Origin: an uncultured Bacteroidales bacterium
GTDB taxonomy: Bacteria > Bacteroidota > Bacteroidia > Bacteroidales > Bacteroidaceae
Length of the DNA: 64,000 nucleotides
Assembly: GCA_902799355.1 (NCBI GenBank)
Contig: CADCAG010000016.1
Location: 16,637-80,636, forward strand
Direction: 5' to 3'
In this document: one piece after another, positions 16,001 through 23,537 of the stretch
Layout: each line of letters starts with the position of its first letter
Position numbering within the stretch: position 1 is the stretch's first letter
The notes under the pieces: model-generated
Told to the model about the DNA's origin: nothing
Databases searched by the model: none
The model's input: the letters and a program-made list of their open reading frames with translations, nothing else
Program-made: the position numbers and the translations under genes

Positions 16001-18382
16001 ATAGCCGAATACGGTGTTTGTTAGCACGTTAGGTGTGACATTAAGACGATTGCAAGCCTCCCTCAAATGATTGTAGTCAACAGTCAGTTCCAGATGTTCT
16101 TGTCCATAAGTGATTTGCGAATCCAGCTTCTCTGATATGGGAAGAGATGAGACTTTTATATCTCCAAACTGTTCCTCGTACCACTTTTGGGCAGCAATGT
16201 ATGCATCAGTCTTACGTAATGAGTCCTCTTCCAAAGCAACTTCATATCCTGAAAAATCTTCTTTTTTGACAGGTAATTGCTCGTAAGCATCTTTTAAGTC
16301 TTGAAGAAGAATATTAAAAGACATGCCATCAAAGATGAGATGATGGAAGTCCATAAACAAATACTGTGCTTCCGGTGTCTTTAGAAGACGGATGCGATAG
16401 AGCCTATCATTAAGTAAGTCGAAAGGATAAATCAGTTCAGACATCAAGTCGTCAAACTCCTTCTGTGTTAATGTTTCCACACTTTGATGGTAGCTCTCTG
16501 TGGCATTTCTCAATTGTCTTGGATTCCCGTGACTGTCTATCAATAACTTGGTATTAATATATGGATGGGCTTCTACTACAACTTCACATGCCTTGGAAAG
16601 TCGGTAAATGTCAACTGTCGGCTTTAGTTGAAAAAGCATTCCGTTATTATATGCCACTTCTCCTTGACGTGACATACACTCCGCATAAATACCTAATTGA
16701 GTCTGGCTAAGTGGATAGTCTTTCTGTATCTCGTAACTGAATTGTTCTGTGTGCGTGCATGCTTCAGCAATTTTCCTTGGTGTGCGATTCTCATATATCA
16801 CACGGGATGAAAGCGTGAGATTGGGACATAGTGTCTGAATCTCCATTACTCTGATACTATCGCCGCCGAGTTCAAAGAAGTCATCATCGATACCGACACG
16901 GTCAATAGACAACGTGTTTTCAAATGCATTGCAGAGTTGATGCTCAATAGCATCTGTGGGTTCTGCGTATGGTGGTCGGATGATACCCTCTGTTTTAATG
17001 GTAGGAGCAAGCAGTGCCTGGCGGTCTGTCTTTCCGCTGGGAAGAATGGGGAAACGCTCCATCCTCACGAAATAAGCAGGAACCATATATGTAGGCAGTT
17101 TGGCGAGCAAATACTCACGGATGGCTTCTTCCGATATGTTGCTGTTGGCTATATAGTAGGCACATAAGAATTGCCTGCCTTTAGTGGTAAACCCCTTCAC
17201 AACGGCATTCTTTACCCCCTCGACCTCCTTGATGGCAGTTTCCACCTCACCAGGTTCTACACGTTGGCCGTTAATCTTGACCATCCAATCCTGGCGATTG
17301 ACAAACATGAGATTGCCATCTGGTAATTGGTAAACAATATCGCCCGTGTGGAGCCATCCGCCCCGATAGAGGTCTTCTGTTAGTTCTGGTTCCTTGTAAT
17401 AGCCAGAGGCAAATGGGCCACGAACGCATAATTCGCCTTCTTCACCTGGTGCGACAGGCTTCCCCTCCGCATCCAATATGCAGTATTCTACATCAGCATC
17501 TGGCTTACCGATGGGTGTGTTATCGTATTTCTTATCAACATAATAGGAGAAGATAGCACCTCCTGTCTCTGTCTGTCCGTAGTAGTTATATATCTTGTAA
17601 TCTGAAGAGCTAATCCCTGACAGTCGTTCTGCAGCAGCAATGACAACTTTTAAATAGGGTGACTTGTTGTTGAAGTGAGCGAGTATGGAGGGAGGCATAA
17701 ATACATACTCTATCTGGTGTTTTGCCAGATAGTCTTCCAACAGTCGAATATCCTTAATGATTTCTGTTGGAATGATGTTGGCTATACCGCCTTTGGCAAT
17801 GATGGTAAATAGTTGTTTGCTGACAACGAAATACATGGGAGACGTAATACCCATCACCGTAATGTTCTCCTCATCAATGATGGCTTCATCTGTAGGAGAA
17901 ATCCTATAAGATGCGAAAGTACCCATCACGGCTTTAGGAACTCCGGTACTTCCGGAAGTATAGAATAGCACATTGATATCATTCTCCTGAGGAAGTACAT
18001 AGCTCTCTGTAGGTTCGGTGTTCTTCATTGCCTGAATTATCTCGTCATCAATCAATAAAGGAGATTGGCAATGATGTATGATATAATCGATACGTTCTTG
18101 GGGGAATTTTTCACCCATAGGGACGATGGCATGGCCTGCTAACCAAATACCTATTTCAGCTGCCACATATTCCATTGAACTCGGCAGACAAATACCGATA
18201 AAAGAGTGGGGTGGGTAATTCTTTTGTTGCAAATAACCTGCCACTCTACAGGCCATGGTAAGGAGTTGTCTGTATGTGGTCTGTCGTTGGCCATTCTGGT
18301 CAACGACAGCTATCTTGTCTTCATTTGTCTTAAATGAATCTAAAAGCCTGAGAATAAATTTTGCGTCAGTTGTCTGTGGCAT
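13010..18382 (-). CDS. two-module nonribosomal peptide synthetase, A-T-C-A-T-TE
   Basis: 1790 residues. A1 about 1-460 (YTSGSTGVPK 141-150, YGQTE 268-272, HTGD 345-348, Lys451 in SGKTDR). T1 has phosphopantetheine Ser509 in ELGGDSI. The C domain (about 553-960) has intact HHLIFDG (680-686). A2 about 985-1470 (YTSGTTGRPKG 1139-1149, YGPTE 1269-1273, RTGDL 1356-1360, Lys1462). T2 has Ser1519 in LGLSSL. The thioesterase (about 1567-1790) has nucleophile motif GHCLGG with Cys1642 and His1774. A1 shows no acidic or Asn residue in the core A4 region, so its substrate probably lacks an alpha-amino group; A2 keeps the Asp (Asp1185) expected for an amino acid. The expected product is a small acyl-aminoacyl compound. 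No epimerase, MbtH or phosphopantetheinyl transferase gene is in the window. Confidence 0.95.
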   Translation of the reverse strand: MPQTTDAKFILRLLDSFKTNEDKIAVVDQNGQRQTTYRQLLTMACRVAGYLQQKNYPPHSFIGICLPSSMEYVAAEIGIWLAGHAIVPMGEKFPQERIDYIIHHCQSPLLIDDEIIQAMKNTEPTESYVLPQENDINVLFYTSGSTGVPKAVMGTFASYRISPTDEAIIDEENITVMGITSPMYFVVSKQLFTIIAKGGIANIIPTEIIKDIRLLEDYLAKHQIEYVFMPPSILAHFNNKSPYLKVVIAAAERLSGISSSDYKIYNYYGQTETGGAIFSYYVDKKYDNTPIGKPDADVEYCILDAEGKPVAPGEEGELCVRGPFASGYYKEPELTEDLYRGGWLHTGDIVYQLPDGNLMFVNRQDWMVKINGQRVEPGEVETAIKEVEGVKNAVVKGFTTKGRQFLCAYYIANSNISEEAIREYLLAKLPTYMVPAYFVRMERFPILPSGKTDRQALLAPTIKTEGIIRPPYAEPTDAIEHQLCNAFENTLSIDRVGIDDDFFELGGDSIRVMEIQTLCPNLTLSSRVIYENRTPRKIAEACTHTEQFSYEIQKDYPLSQTQLGIYAECMSRQGEVAYNNGMLFQLKPTVDIYRLSKACEVVVEAHPYINTKLLIDSHGNPRQLRNATESYHQSVETLTQKEFDDLMSELIYPFDLLNDRLYRIRLLKTPEAQYLFMDFHHLIFDGMSFNILLQDLKDAYEQLPVKKEDFSGYEVALEEDSLRKTDAYIAAQKWYEEQFGDIKVSSLPISEKLDSQITYGQEHLELTVDYNHLREACNRLNVTPNVLTNTVFGYLLGINTHAQESLFATIYSGRQDLKTQRTMTMLVKTLPFYIKWNQETTVKDLLQASKQQLMGSMSNSLFSFAEIKAMNNAINSHILFAYQDDLKPSDSALFTHQPLMENATGENLAFEIIRNNNKLVLHTEYHSNEYTQSYIQRLMHCYDTILKGFLNSESENKRLCELPILTDEEQQTILSLGTGEHLDYDQTETIVDLFHRQVQLTPKNIAVVDEVSEITYAELDRKSDLLATTLRKKGVNTDTFVAIMLPRRKEFLIAIFAVFKAGGAYIPLDSDYPKERLSMMLKDSDAHILITTATLLKNRQTEQYFPREKHLLMDDFYFNEQLDYPVNFAQPSGLAYMIYTSGTTGRPKGVMIDHKNLRAFLEYRTNLLHLTQEERCAQHASFSFDASLDDLLSPLVKGAQVHILSSELRHDIEGMKDYFIRNKITGLTLSTQLGIEILSNSSLTLRYLMLGGSKMQHIPTGNTKVINGYGPTEFTVCSSYYILNQNEKYNNIPIGRPVPNSISVVVDHEGRLVPQGTVGELCLIGRQMSRGYWKQEELTKERFVDCSFLSDQKMYRTGDLVRWNEDGLLEYIGRIDNQVKLHGYRIELEEIENKISHCSGVISTVVVVHKQGNVEFLVAFYTSENNKELPDIQKALREDLPSFMVPSQFIRIDQMPKTPNGKIDRQQLNESVSKLLDTTDTLIEPSNQKEQILLDLVKEILRIDNIGVTNDLTLLGLSSLDAIKLSSLAGRKGMKLMVNDILNNKTIRNIACHELSLGRWLNKYDPDKPIVIAIQGFSPYQVHNYFEALREKYSVFLFASIDDYYDQEYRNLTKSDVIARYVQLLHDMLPSNAVPYAFTGHCLGGELAYRCAAQWQAETGQSPKVFVLNTPLRTDEEVRQMMPSQSIIEQMPPERQQKLFDWEKQQKRVISFLDGQPMPSFKGDVVFFRAMHPFLAVNKLTLDIDAFNRQVEIYLQRWKELQPQMKIIPIPTDHFTMLESEYSKLYMKEL

Positions 18383-18384
18383 TC

Positions 18385-19206
18385 TTATTTCTTAATAGGT
18401 ATACATAGAACAAAGGTTGTTCCTTCTCCTTCTGTCGAATCGAAAGAGATGGTACCGTGATGTCTGTTCTCGACGATATCCCGAGTGATGGACATACCCA
18501 AGCCTGTACCTTGTCCTACAGGTTTTGTGGTGAAGAAGTTCTCAAAAAGACGCCGTTTGGTTTCTTCATTCATGCCTTCGCCATTGTCCTTCAGTGTGAT
18601 AACGATGTTGTTGTCAGCCTGCTTGACGGAGATGGCAACCTCAGGTTGGTAGTCGTCGCCTGCCGTTTGTGACTTGTTCCAGACGGCATAGCTGGCATTG
18701 TTCATGAGGTTCAGAATGGCTCGGCTCATGTCTTGTGGAATAACCATTATCCTCGGCAGTCCCTCTTGGTAGTCCTCATGGATAGTGAGGTTGAACCCTT
18801 TGTGGTTAGCGCGCATGGCGTGATACGACAACCATACATATTCTTTCACCAATTTGCAGATGTCAGTGGGCAGCATTTCGCCCTCTTTGCCTCGCGATAC
18901 TAATAGGATGCCTTGTATGATGCTGATGGCACGTTCGCCGTGCTCTACGATTTTTCCCATGTTCTCCTTTAGGTCGGCAATGATGTCTTCCACCTCTTCA
19001 CGATTGTCGTCAGAGAGTTTCTCTTCATTGTCTTCCATGATGTCGTTCAGGTCGCTCAGCAACTTGGTAGACATCTTGCTGAAGTTGATGACAAAATTCA
19101 GCGGGTTTTGTATCTCATGGGCAATACCTGCACTCAGCATACCTAAAGATGCCAGTTTTTCCTGTTGTTTCAACCGCTGTCGTAAGATTTCTATCTCCTG
19201 TTCCAT
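18385..19206 (-). CDS. soluble sensor histidine kinase
   Basis: 273 residues with no membrane segment and no recognisable sensor domain. A short N-terminal coiled coil leads into an H box LGMLSAGIAHEIQNPLNFV with phosphoacceptor His30. It is followed by a long dimerisation helix pair, the N box ILNLMNNASYAVW, the G1 box DNGEGM and the G2 box TGLGMS. It is a complete cytoplasmic kinase core. Two bases separate its stop from the NRPS start and 3 bases separate it from the propeller pseudokinase upstream. Its core aligns closely with that of the pseudokinase, so the two may form heterodimers. The likely response regulator is the receiver-PP2C protein at the head of the operon (inference). Confidence 0.88.
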   Translation of the reverse strand: MEQEIEILRQRLKQQEKLASLGMLSAGIAHEIQNPLNFVINFSKMSTKLLSDLNDIMEDNEEKLSDDNREEVEDIIADLKENMGKIVEHGERAISIIQGILLVSRGKEGEMLPTDICKLVKEYVWLSYHAMRANHKGFNLTIHEDYQEGLPRIMVIPQDMSRAILNLMNNASYAVWNKSQTAGDDYQPEVAISVKQADNNIVITLKDNGEGMNEETKRRLFENFFTTKPVGQGTGLGMSITRDIVENRHHGTISFDSTEGEGTTFVLCIPIKK

Positions 19207-19209
19207 AAC

Positions 19210-21975
19210 CTATGATGCTATTGGTAATGTGATGATAAATTCTGTATATTCGTCCTTCACTGATTCCACCGTGATGTCGCCATCGTGGTTCTGTATGATT
19301 TCACGACTGAGGTAGAGGCCCACACCAGAGGCTTCACCCGTTGGTTTGGTAGTGAAGAAGGGGTCGAAGATTTTGTCGATAATGGTCGACTCAATGCCGA
19401 TACCATTGTCGCGAATGGCAATGGTAATGGCATTGGGGTGTTGTTCCACCTTGAGTGAGACGACGGGTTCGTAGGTAACGCGTGCTGCCTTCTTGACGAT
19501 GGCATATATCGCATTGCCCAGCATGCTCATGAAGGTCTTGCTCAGCATTTCGGGGTTGGCATTGATTGTCAACTCCTGACTGGGTATGTGGAAGTCTATC
19601 TTGATATGGTGGGTTGCAATCTCCTGGGCAAAGTATTTCTCCAGCATCTCCTTGTCCTGCTGTAGCAGCGAGGTCAGATTCATGCTGACACGTCCGCCAG
19701 AGCGGTCTTTCAGCATCTCCTCCATAGCCTTCAGCGTACGTGTGGTGTTGGCACCGTGCTCACCAACTTTCTCCAGATTACCTTTCAGCATGTCCAGCAC
19801 GTCCATGGTGTCCTCGTAGTTGTCCTGATCCATGTGCTCCTTCTCGTCTTCGATGTTGGCAGTGGCGTCTTTAACAAGTCCTTGTGACAGCTTGGCAAAG
19901 TTGTTGATATAGTTCAGTGGATTCAGGATGCGGTCTATCAAACCCTGCGTCAACTTACCCACCGTAGCCATTTTCTCCAGTCTTACAACCTGTTGGGTGC
20001 GTTCTTGTACCAATGTCTCCAATTGTTGCTTGTCGCGCTCCAGACGATAGAGACGCCAACGCATCAATGCATAGATGAGGACGCCCAGCAGTACGAGGTA
20101 GAGCAAAATCATGTACCACCGCATATAAATAGGTGGCGTGATGGAGAAGGCGATGCTTACGGGTTCTGTGATACGGCCAAAGGCGTCGCGAGCCTGCACC
20201 TCGAAGACGTGGCTGCCTGCCGATAGGTTGGGGTATTCCTCGTGGGTGTCGTTGTCCCATGTGCTCCAACTACCATTGTCCAGACGTGTGCGATACTGAG
20301 TCTTCAGCAGCAACGAGTGGATGTTGGTGGAGAAAGTGAAGGTGATGTGTCTGTCCTTGCTTGATAAGGCGGGCAACTCTGCTGGCATTTTTCCATAGCC
20401 ACCCCACAGTATGCTGTCTCCACCGTGCAGATAGATGGAACGTATTGAAAGGGTCGGCTTGACAGCCTTCACGGGGTCCTTGTGTATCAGACTAACCACG
20501 TTTACACCCTTGTCGCCACCCATCCACAGCAGGTCGTTATTGTGTATCATTGCCCGAACGGAGAAGTTCATCAGCGGATATGTCACGTCAGACAGCAGCC
20601 TCTGCTTGCTGCCGTCCTTCATGGCGTAAAGGTTCCTTCCTTTGTTGTCCGTCAGCCAGAGGTTGTTGCTATCGTCAGCATAGCTGAATGCAGGGTAGGG
20701 GAATGGCTCTGTTGCCGTTGACTTGACTACCGATACCTCACCTTTATATAATACCTGTGTGGCTATCTCGTCTTTGAGATCCTTCATTTGCTTAAACAGG
20801 CGCCCGTCCGTACTCTGCCAGATGTGTCCATAGAGGTTCTGCACCCAGATGGTGTGTTTGTTGTCACAATACATCTTGACGACTTTCTCAATATCGCTAA
20901 TCTTCTTGTGCTGTCGGGTGCCGTTGTCATAGAAGTAGATGCCGTCAGCCTCACCGCTATAGAATCCGTTTCCGACCACCAACAGTGACAGCGTATTATT
21001 GGTAGTCAGCTGGCTTACCTGATGGTTTGCGTTGATGCGGTAGATGCCGTCAGCGGTAGCTGCCAACAGGTCGTCACCCTGTTTGTCCAACTGCCAGCAA
21101 GCATAGGAGATGCCAGGCACCTGCTCGAAGGACTTCCCCTTCATTCGGAACAGTCCATACTGCGTGCCGGCATACAGTTCTCCTTGGTGTTTCAACAGCG
21201 ACAGCACCTCGCCACGTAGTCCTTCATGAACAGTCAGGTGGGTATATACCGAGGGGAAGCCGATGCAGAAGATACCATTGTCCGTAGCTCCCCAGATGAG
21301 GCCATGCCCGTCGTAGGTAATGAACTTTACGTTGTTGGAACACAGGCCGTTGCTCTCCGTGATGCGGAAGATTTCCTTGCCGTCTTTATACTGGAAGACG
21401 ACACCCTCACCGTCCGTCGCCAATGCTTTGAGATTGTAGTCGCCCAACTGTTGGACTTGGTTGACATGAGCCTTTCCGATAAATGTTGAGGGACCTGACG
21501 ATGGAATATGGGCTCCTTGTGCCCAGATGACGTTATTTTTATAGATGGTGTATATCTCCTTGTCGCTGACCAGGAAGTACACATTTCCGTCACGTTCCCA
21601 TATCCACTGCACCTCACCATGAAAGGCGTCTTTCTTGTTGATGCTACGCAACTCCGGACAGCCGTTGGCTTTGAATCCTACATAACCGATGTAGTTGTAG
21701 CCGCCCGTCCAGATGGTGCCTTTCGAGTCGCGGAAGAGAGCCGTTACGCGGGTTACGCCAGGCGTATGCAGCATGTGCCACTCTGCGTGGTCGTAGTACA
21801 GCAGACCTTCGAAGTTGGCCACGTAGACTGTTCCGTCTTCGCCCGTCATGATATCGAAGTTCTGGTTGTGACCACCATATTCTGTGGCAGGGTAGTTACG
21901 GATAAAAGGTATACCCTGACTCCAGCCGGCAGTGGCCATGAGTGACAATAGGATGCTCAACAGCAGTGTTCTCAT
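19210..21975 (-). CDS. periplasmic-propeller sensor with histidine-kinase-like domain lacking the phosphoacceptor His
   Basis: 921 residues from the ATG at 21975, chosen because it gives a signal peptide (MRTLLLSILLSLMATAGWSQ) and an ATGA overlap with the upstream stop; an in-frame ATG at 22038 would bury that signal. Two-component-regulator propeller repeats fill about 20-540. A Y_Y_Y-type domain (about 550-620) and one membrane helix near 625-648 (YMILLYLVLLGVLIYALM) follow. The cytoplasmic kinase core has KLTQGLIDRILNPLNYINNF, where Asp681 replaces the H-box His. The ATP site (GNAIYAI, DNGIGI, SGVGLYLS) is intact. It probably senses a ligand in the periplasm and acts through a partner kinase. 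Confidence 0.88.
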   Translation of the reverse strand: MRTLLLSILLSLMATAGWSQGIPFIRNYPATEYGGHNQNFDIMTGEDGTVYVANFEGLLYYDHAEWHMLHTPGVTRVTALFRDSKGTIWTGGYNYIGYVGFKANGCPELRSINKKDAFHGEVQWIWERDGNVYFLVSDKEIYTIYKNNVIWAQGAHIPSSGPSTFIGKAHVNQVQQLGDYNLKALATDGEGVVFQYKDGKEIFRITESNGLCSNNVKFITYDGHGLIWGATDNGIFCIGFPSVYTHLTVHEGLRGEVLSLLKHQGELYAGTQYGLFRMKGKSFEQVPGISYACWQLDKQGDDLLAATADGIYRINANHQVSQLTTNNTLSLLVVGNGFYSGEADGIYFYDNGTRQHKKISDIEKVVKMYCDNKHTIWVQNLYGHIWQSTDGRLFKQMKDLKDEIATQVLYKGEVSVVKSTATEPFPYPAFSYADDSNNLWLTDNKGRNLYAMKDGSKQRLLSDVTYPLMNFSVRAMIHNNDLLWMGGDKGVNVVSLIHKDPVKAVKPTLSIRSIYLHGGDSILWGGYGKMPAELPALSSKDRHITFTFSTNIHSLLLKTQYRTRLDNGSWSTWDNDTHEEYPNLSAGSHVFEVQARDAFGRITEPVSIAFSITPPIYMRWYMILLYLVLLGVLIYALMRWRLYRLERDKQQLETLVQERTQQVVRLEKMATVGKLTQGLIDRILNPLNYINNFAKLSQGLVKDATANIEDEKEHMDQDNYEDTMDVLDMLKGNLEKVGEHGANTTRTLKAMEEMLKDRSGGRVSMNLTSLLQQDKEMLEKYFAQEIATHHIKIDFHIPSQELTINANPEMLSKTFMSMLGNAIYAIVKKAARVTYEPVVSLKVEQHPNAITIAIRDNGIGIESTIIDKIFDPFFTTKPTGEASGVGLYLSREIIQNHDGDITVESVKDEYTEFIITLPIAS

Positions 21976-23537
21976 AGGCGAGCCTCCTTTCCTATGAATG
22001 GTTCGTACGGAATGTTTCGTCCTATGTAGTAATACCATTCTTCTCTTGTCAGATTTCTCTTAATCTTCTTTTTCAGCATTTGACGCATCATGGGCACAGA
22101 GATGAGCGACTCGGTGAGTGTACCATTCTGGTCACCGCACCAGAGATACTCTTTCTTCTCGTCGAAGGTGAAATTGAGAATCCAGCTGTTGGTCGTAATA
22201 ATCGTCATAGGCTCTATCTTGGGCTGGTCAGCCAACCACAGGTTGACTCTGCCGTCGTAGCTGGCTGAGTAGATGCGCCAGTTGATAATCTTAAGTTTTG
22301 TGACGCGTGAGCGGTGGCCCACCATCTTTTGCATCTGTCCTTGGGGGTTGATGTAGTAGATGGTACCGTCGCTCATACCGTATGTCGTAATGTTACTGCT
22401 CTTGTTGCTGGCATAGGCCGTCACCTGTCCTTTGAAGGGCAACTTGACAGTCTCTATCTGGTCGAAGCTTTTCACGATGTGCTTGCGCCCCCTGTCGTCG
22501 AAGATGCAGGGATAGTCGTCTGCGAAACAGACTGTCACGCTCTTGAAGGAGAAGGTGCGTGTGCGAGTAATGGCGCGGTTCTCAGTGTCTACCTGTGCGA
22601 TGCCGTTTTCACCAAACAGCAGGGCCTGTTTGCCGATAACCTCCATTGTCTGCAAGGCACCAATGTTGTTGACCAACAGCTCCGTTGTGTTGTGGTTGTC
22701 AATGATGAGGAAGTGTCCTGTGCGACTAATAGCATAGACGATGCCTTTCGCACGGTCAACGTACGTATCGCGGAAGTCGTAGGTGCTGTTGTTGACCAGC
22801 ACTTCGGTAGAAATCTTGTCGTATGTCTGACGGTGTTTCATCAACTCACCATAGCCGCTACATGTCACGAAATGGTTGGCTTTGTCATTAAAGAAGGCCA
22901 CGTCGTAGATGCCTCCTTTGTGCGTGGTCCACTGTTGTTTGCTCTGACTGGCAATAACCAGCGACTGATAGACAGACGATGTGTACACGTCGCCATTATA
23001 TCGTGTGTTGAAGAGTTGCGAGGCGTAGGCCAACAGTTGTGACAACTCTTGGTTGCCCGATTCTGACTGTTTGATAGAGACGTCACCCAGTTGGCGAGCT
23101 AAGGTGATGTAGCTTAAGGTGTCAGCGACACGCTTTTGGTATTCTGCTTTAGCACGCTGTTGTTCGGCGATGACACGCTCACTCTGGGCCACTTTTGATG
23201 CCTCTACTGCGCGGTGCTCCGCTTCCAAGGCGTTCTGGCGCTCTTCCTCAGCGTTGCGGCGCATCTGTTCGGCGACGGCAGTCTGCTTCTCAGCCTTGAT
23301 GCGCTGTTCGTCACTGATGCGGCGCTCTTGGTTGGCTATCTCCTCCATCTGCTCGTTGACGCGCTGCATCACAGCAGAACGCTTCGTCTGTTGGGTGAGA
23401 ATGGCTATGCGCTCCTCCAATTGCTGCGTCTTCTCTTGCTCTGCCGCATACCATTGGTAGACAACCGCCACTCCTGCGCCCATGATAAGGGCAACACCGA
23501 CGGCTATGAGGGTGCTTGTCTTGCCGTAGAATTTCAT
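21972..23537 (-). CDS. membrane-anchored coiled-coil and beta-propeller protein
   Basis: 521 residues. One N-terminal membrane segment (about 9-28, LIAVGVALIMGAGVAVVYQW) is followed by a long Gln/Glu/Arg-rich coiled coil (about 33-140) and a C-terminal region (about 195-480) of WD40-like repeats (HKGGIYDVAFF, GHRSRVTKLKIINWRIYSAS, YDGRVNLWLAD). Such proteins are usually scaffolds; without a cleavable signal the propeller could face either side of the inner membrane. It overlaps both neighbours by 4 bases (ATGA), so it is made with the phosphatase and the pseudokinase. A role as signalling scaffold is inferred from that position. Confidence 0.75.
   Translation of the reverse strand: MKFYGKTSTLIAVGVALIMGAGVAVVYQWYAAEQEKTQQLEERIAILTQQTKRSAVMQRVNEQMEEIANQERRISDEQRIKAEKQTAVAEQMRRNAEEERQNALEAEHRAVEASKVAQSERVIAEQQRAKAEYQKRVADTLSYITLARQLGDVSIKQSESGNQELSQLLAYASQLFNTRYNGDVYTSSVYQSLVIASQSKQQWTTHKGGIYDVAFFNDKANHFVTCSGYGELMKHRQTYDKISTEVLVNNSTYDFRDTYVDRAKGIVYAISRTGHFLIIDNHNTTELLVNNIGALQTMEVIGKQALLFGENGIAQVDTENRAITRTRTFSFKSVTVCFADDYPCIFDDRGRKHIVKSFDQIETVKLPFKGQVTAYASNKSSNITTYGMSDGTIYYINPQGQMQKMVGHRSRVTKLKIINWRIYSASYDGRVNLWLADQPKIEPMTIITTNSWILNFTFDEKKEYLWCGDQNGTLTESLISVPMMRQMLKKKIKRNLTREEWYYYIGRNIPYEPFIGKEARL

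Noticed and set aside
21976-22038. Upstream ATG for the propeller pseudokinase
   Set aside because: It would put 21 polar residues before a clear signal peptide and overlap the upstream gene by 67 bases; the ATGA overlap at 21975 is typical of this operon.
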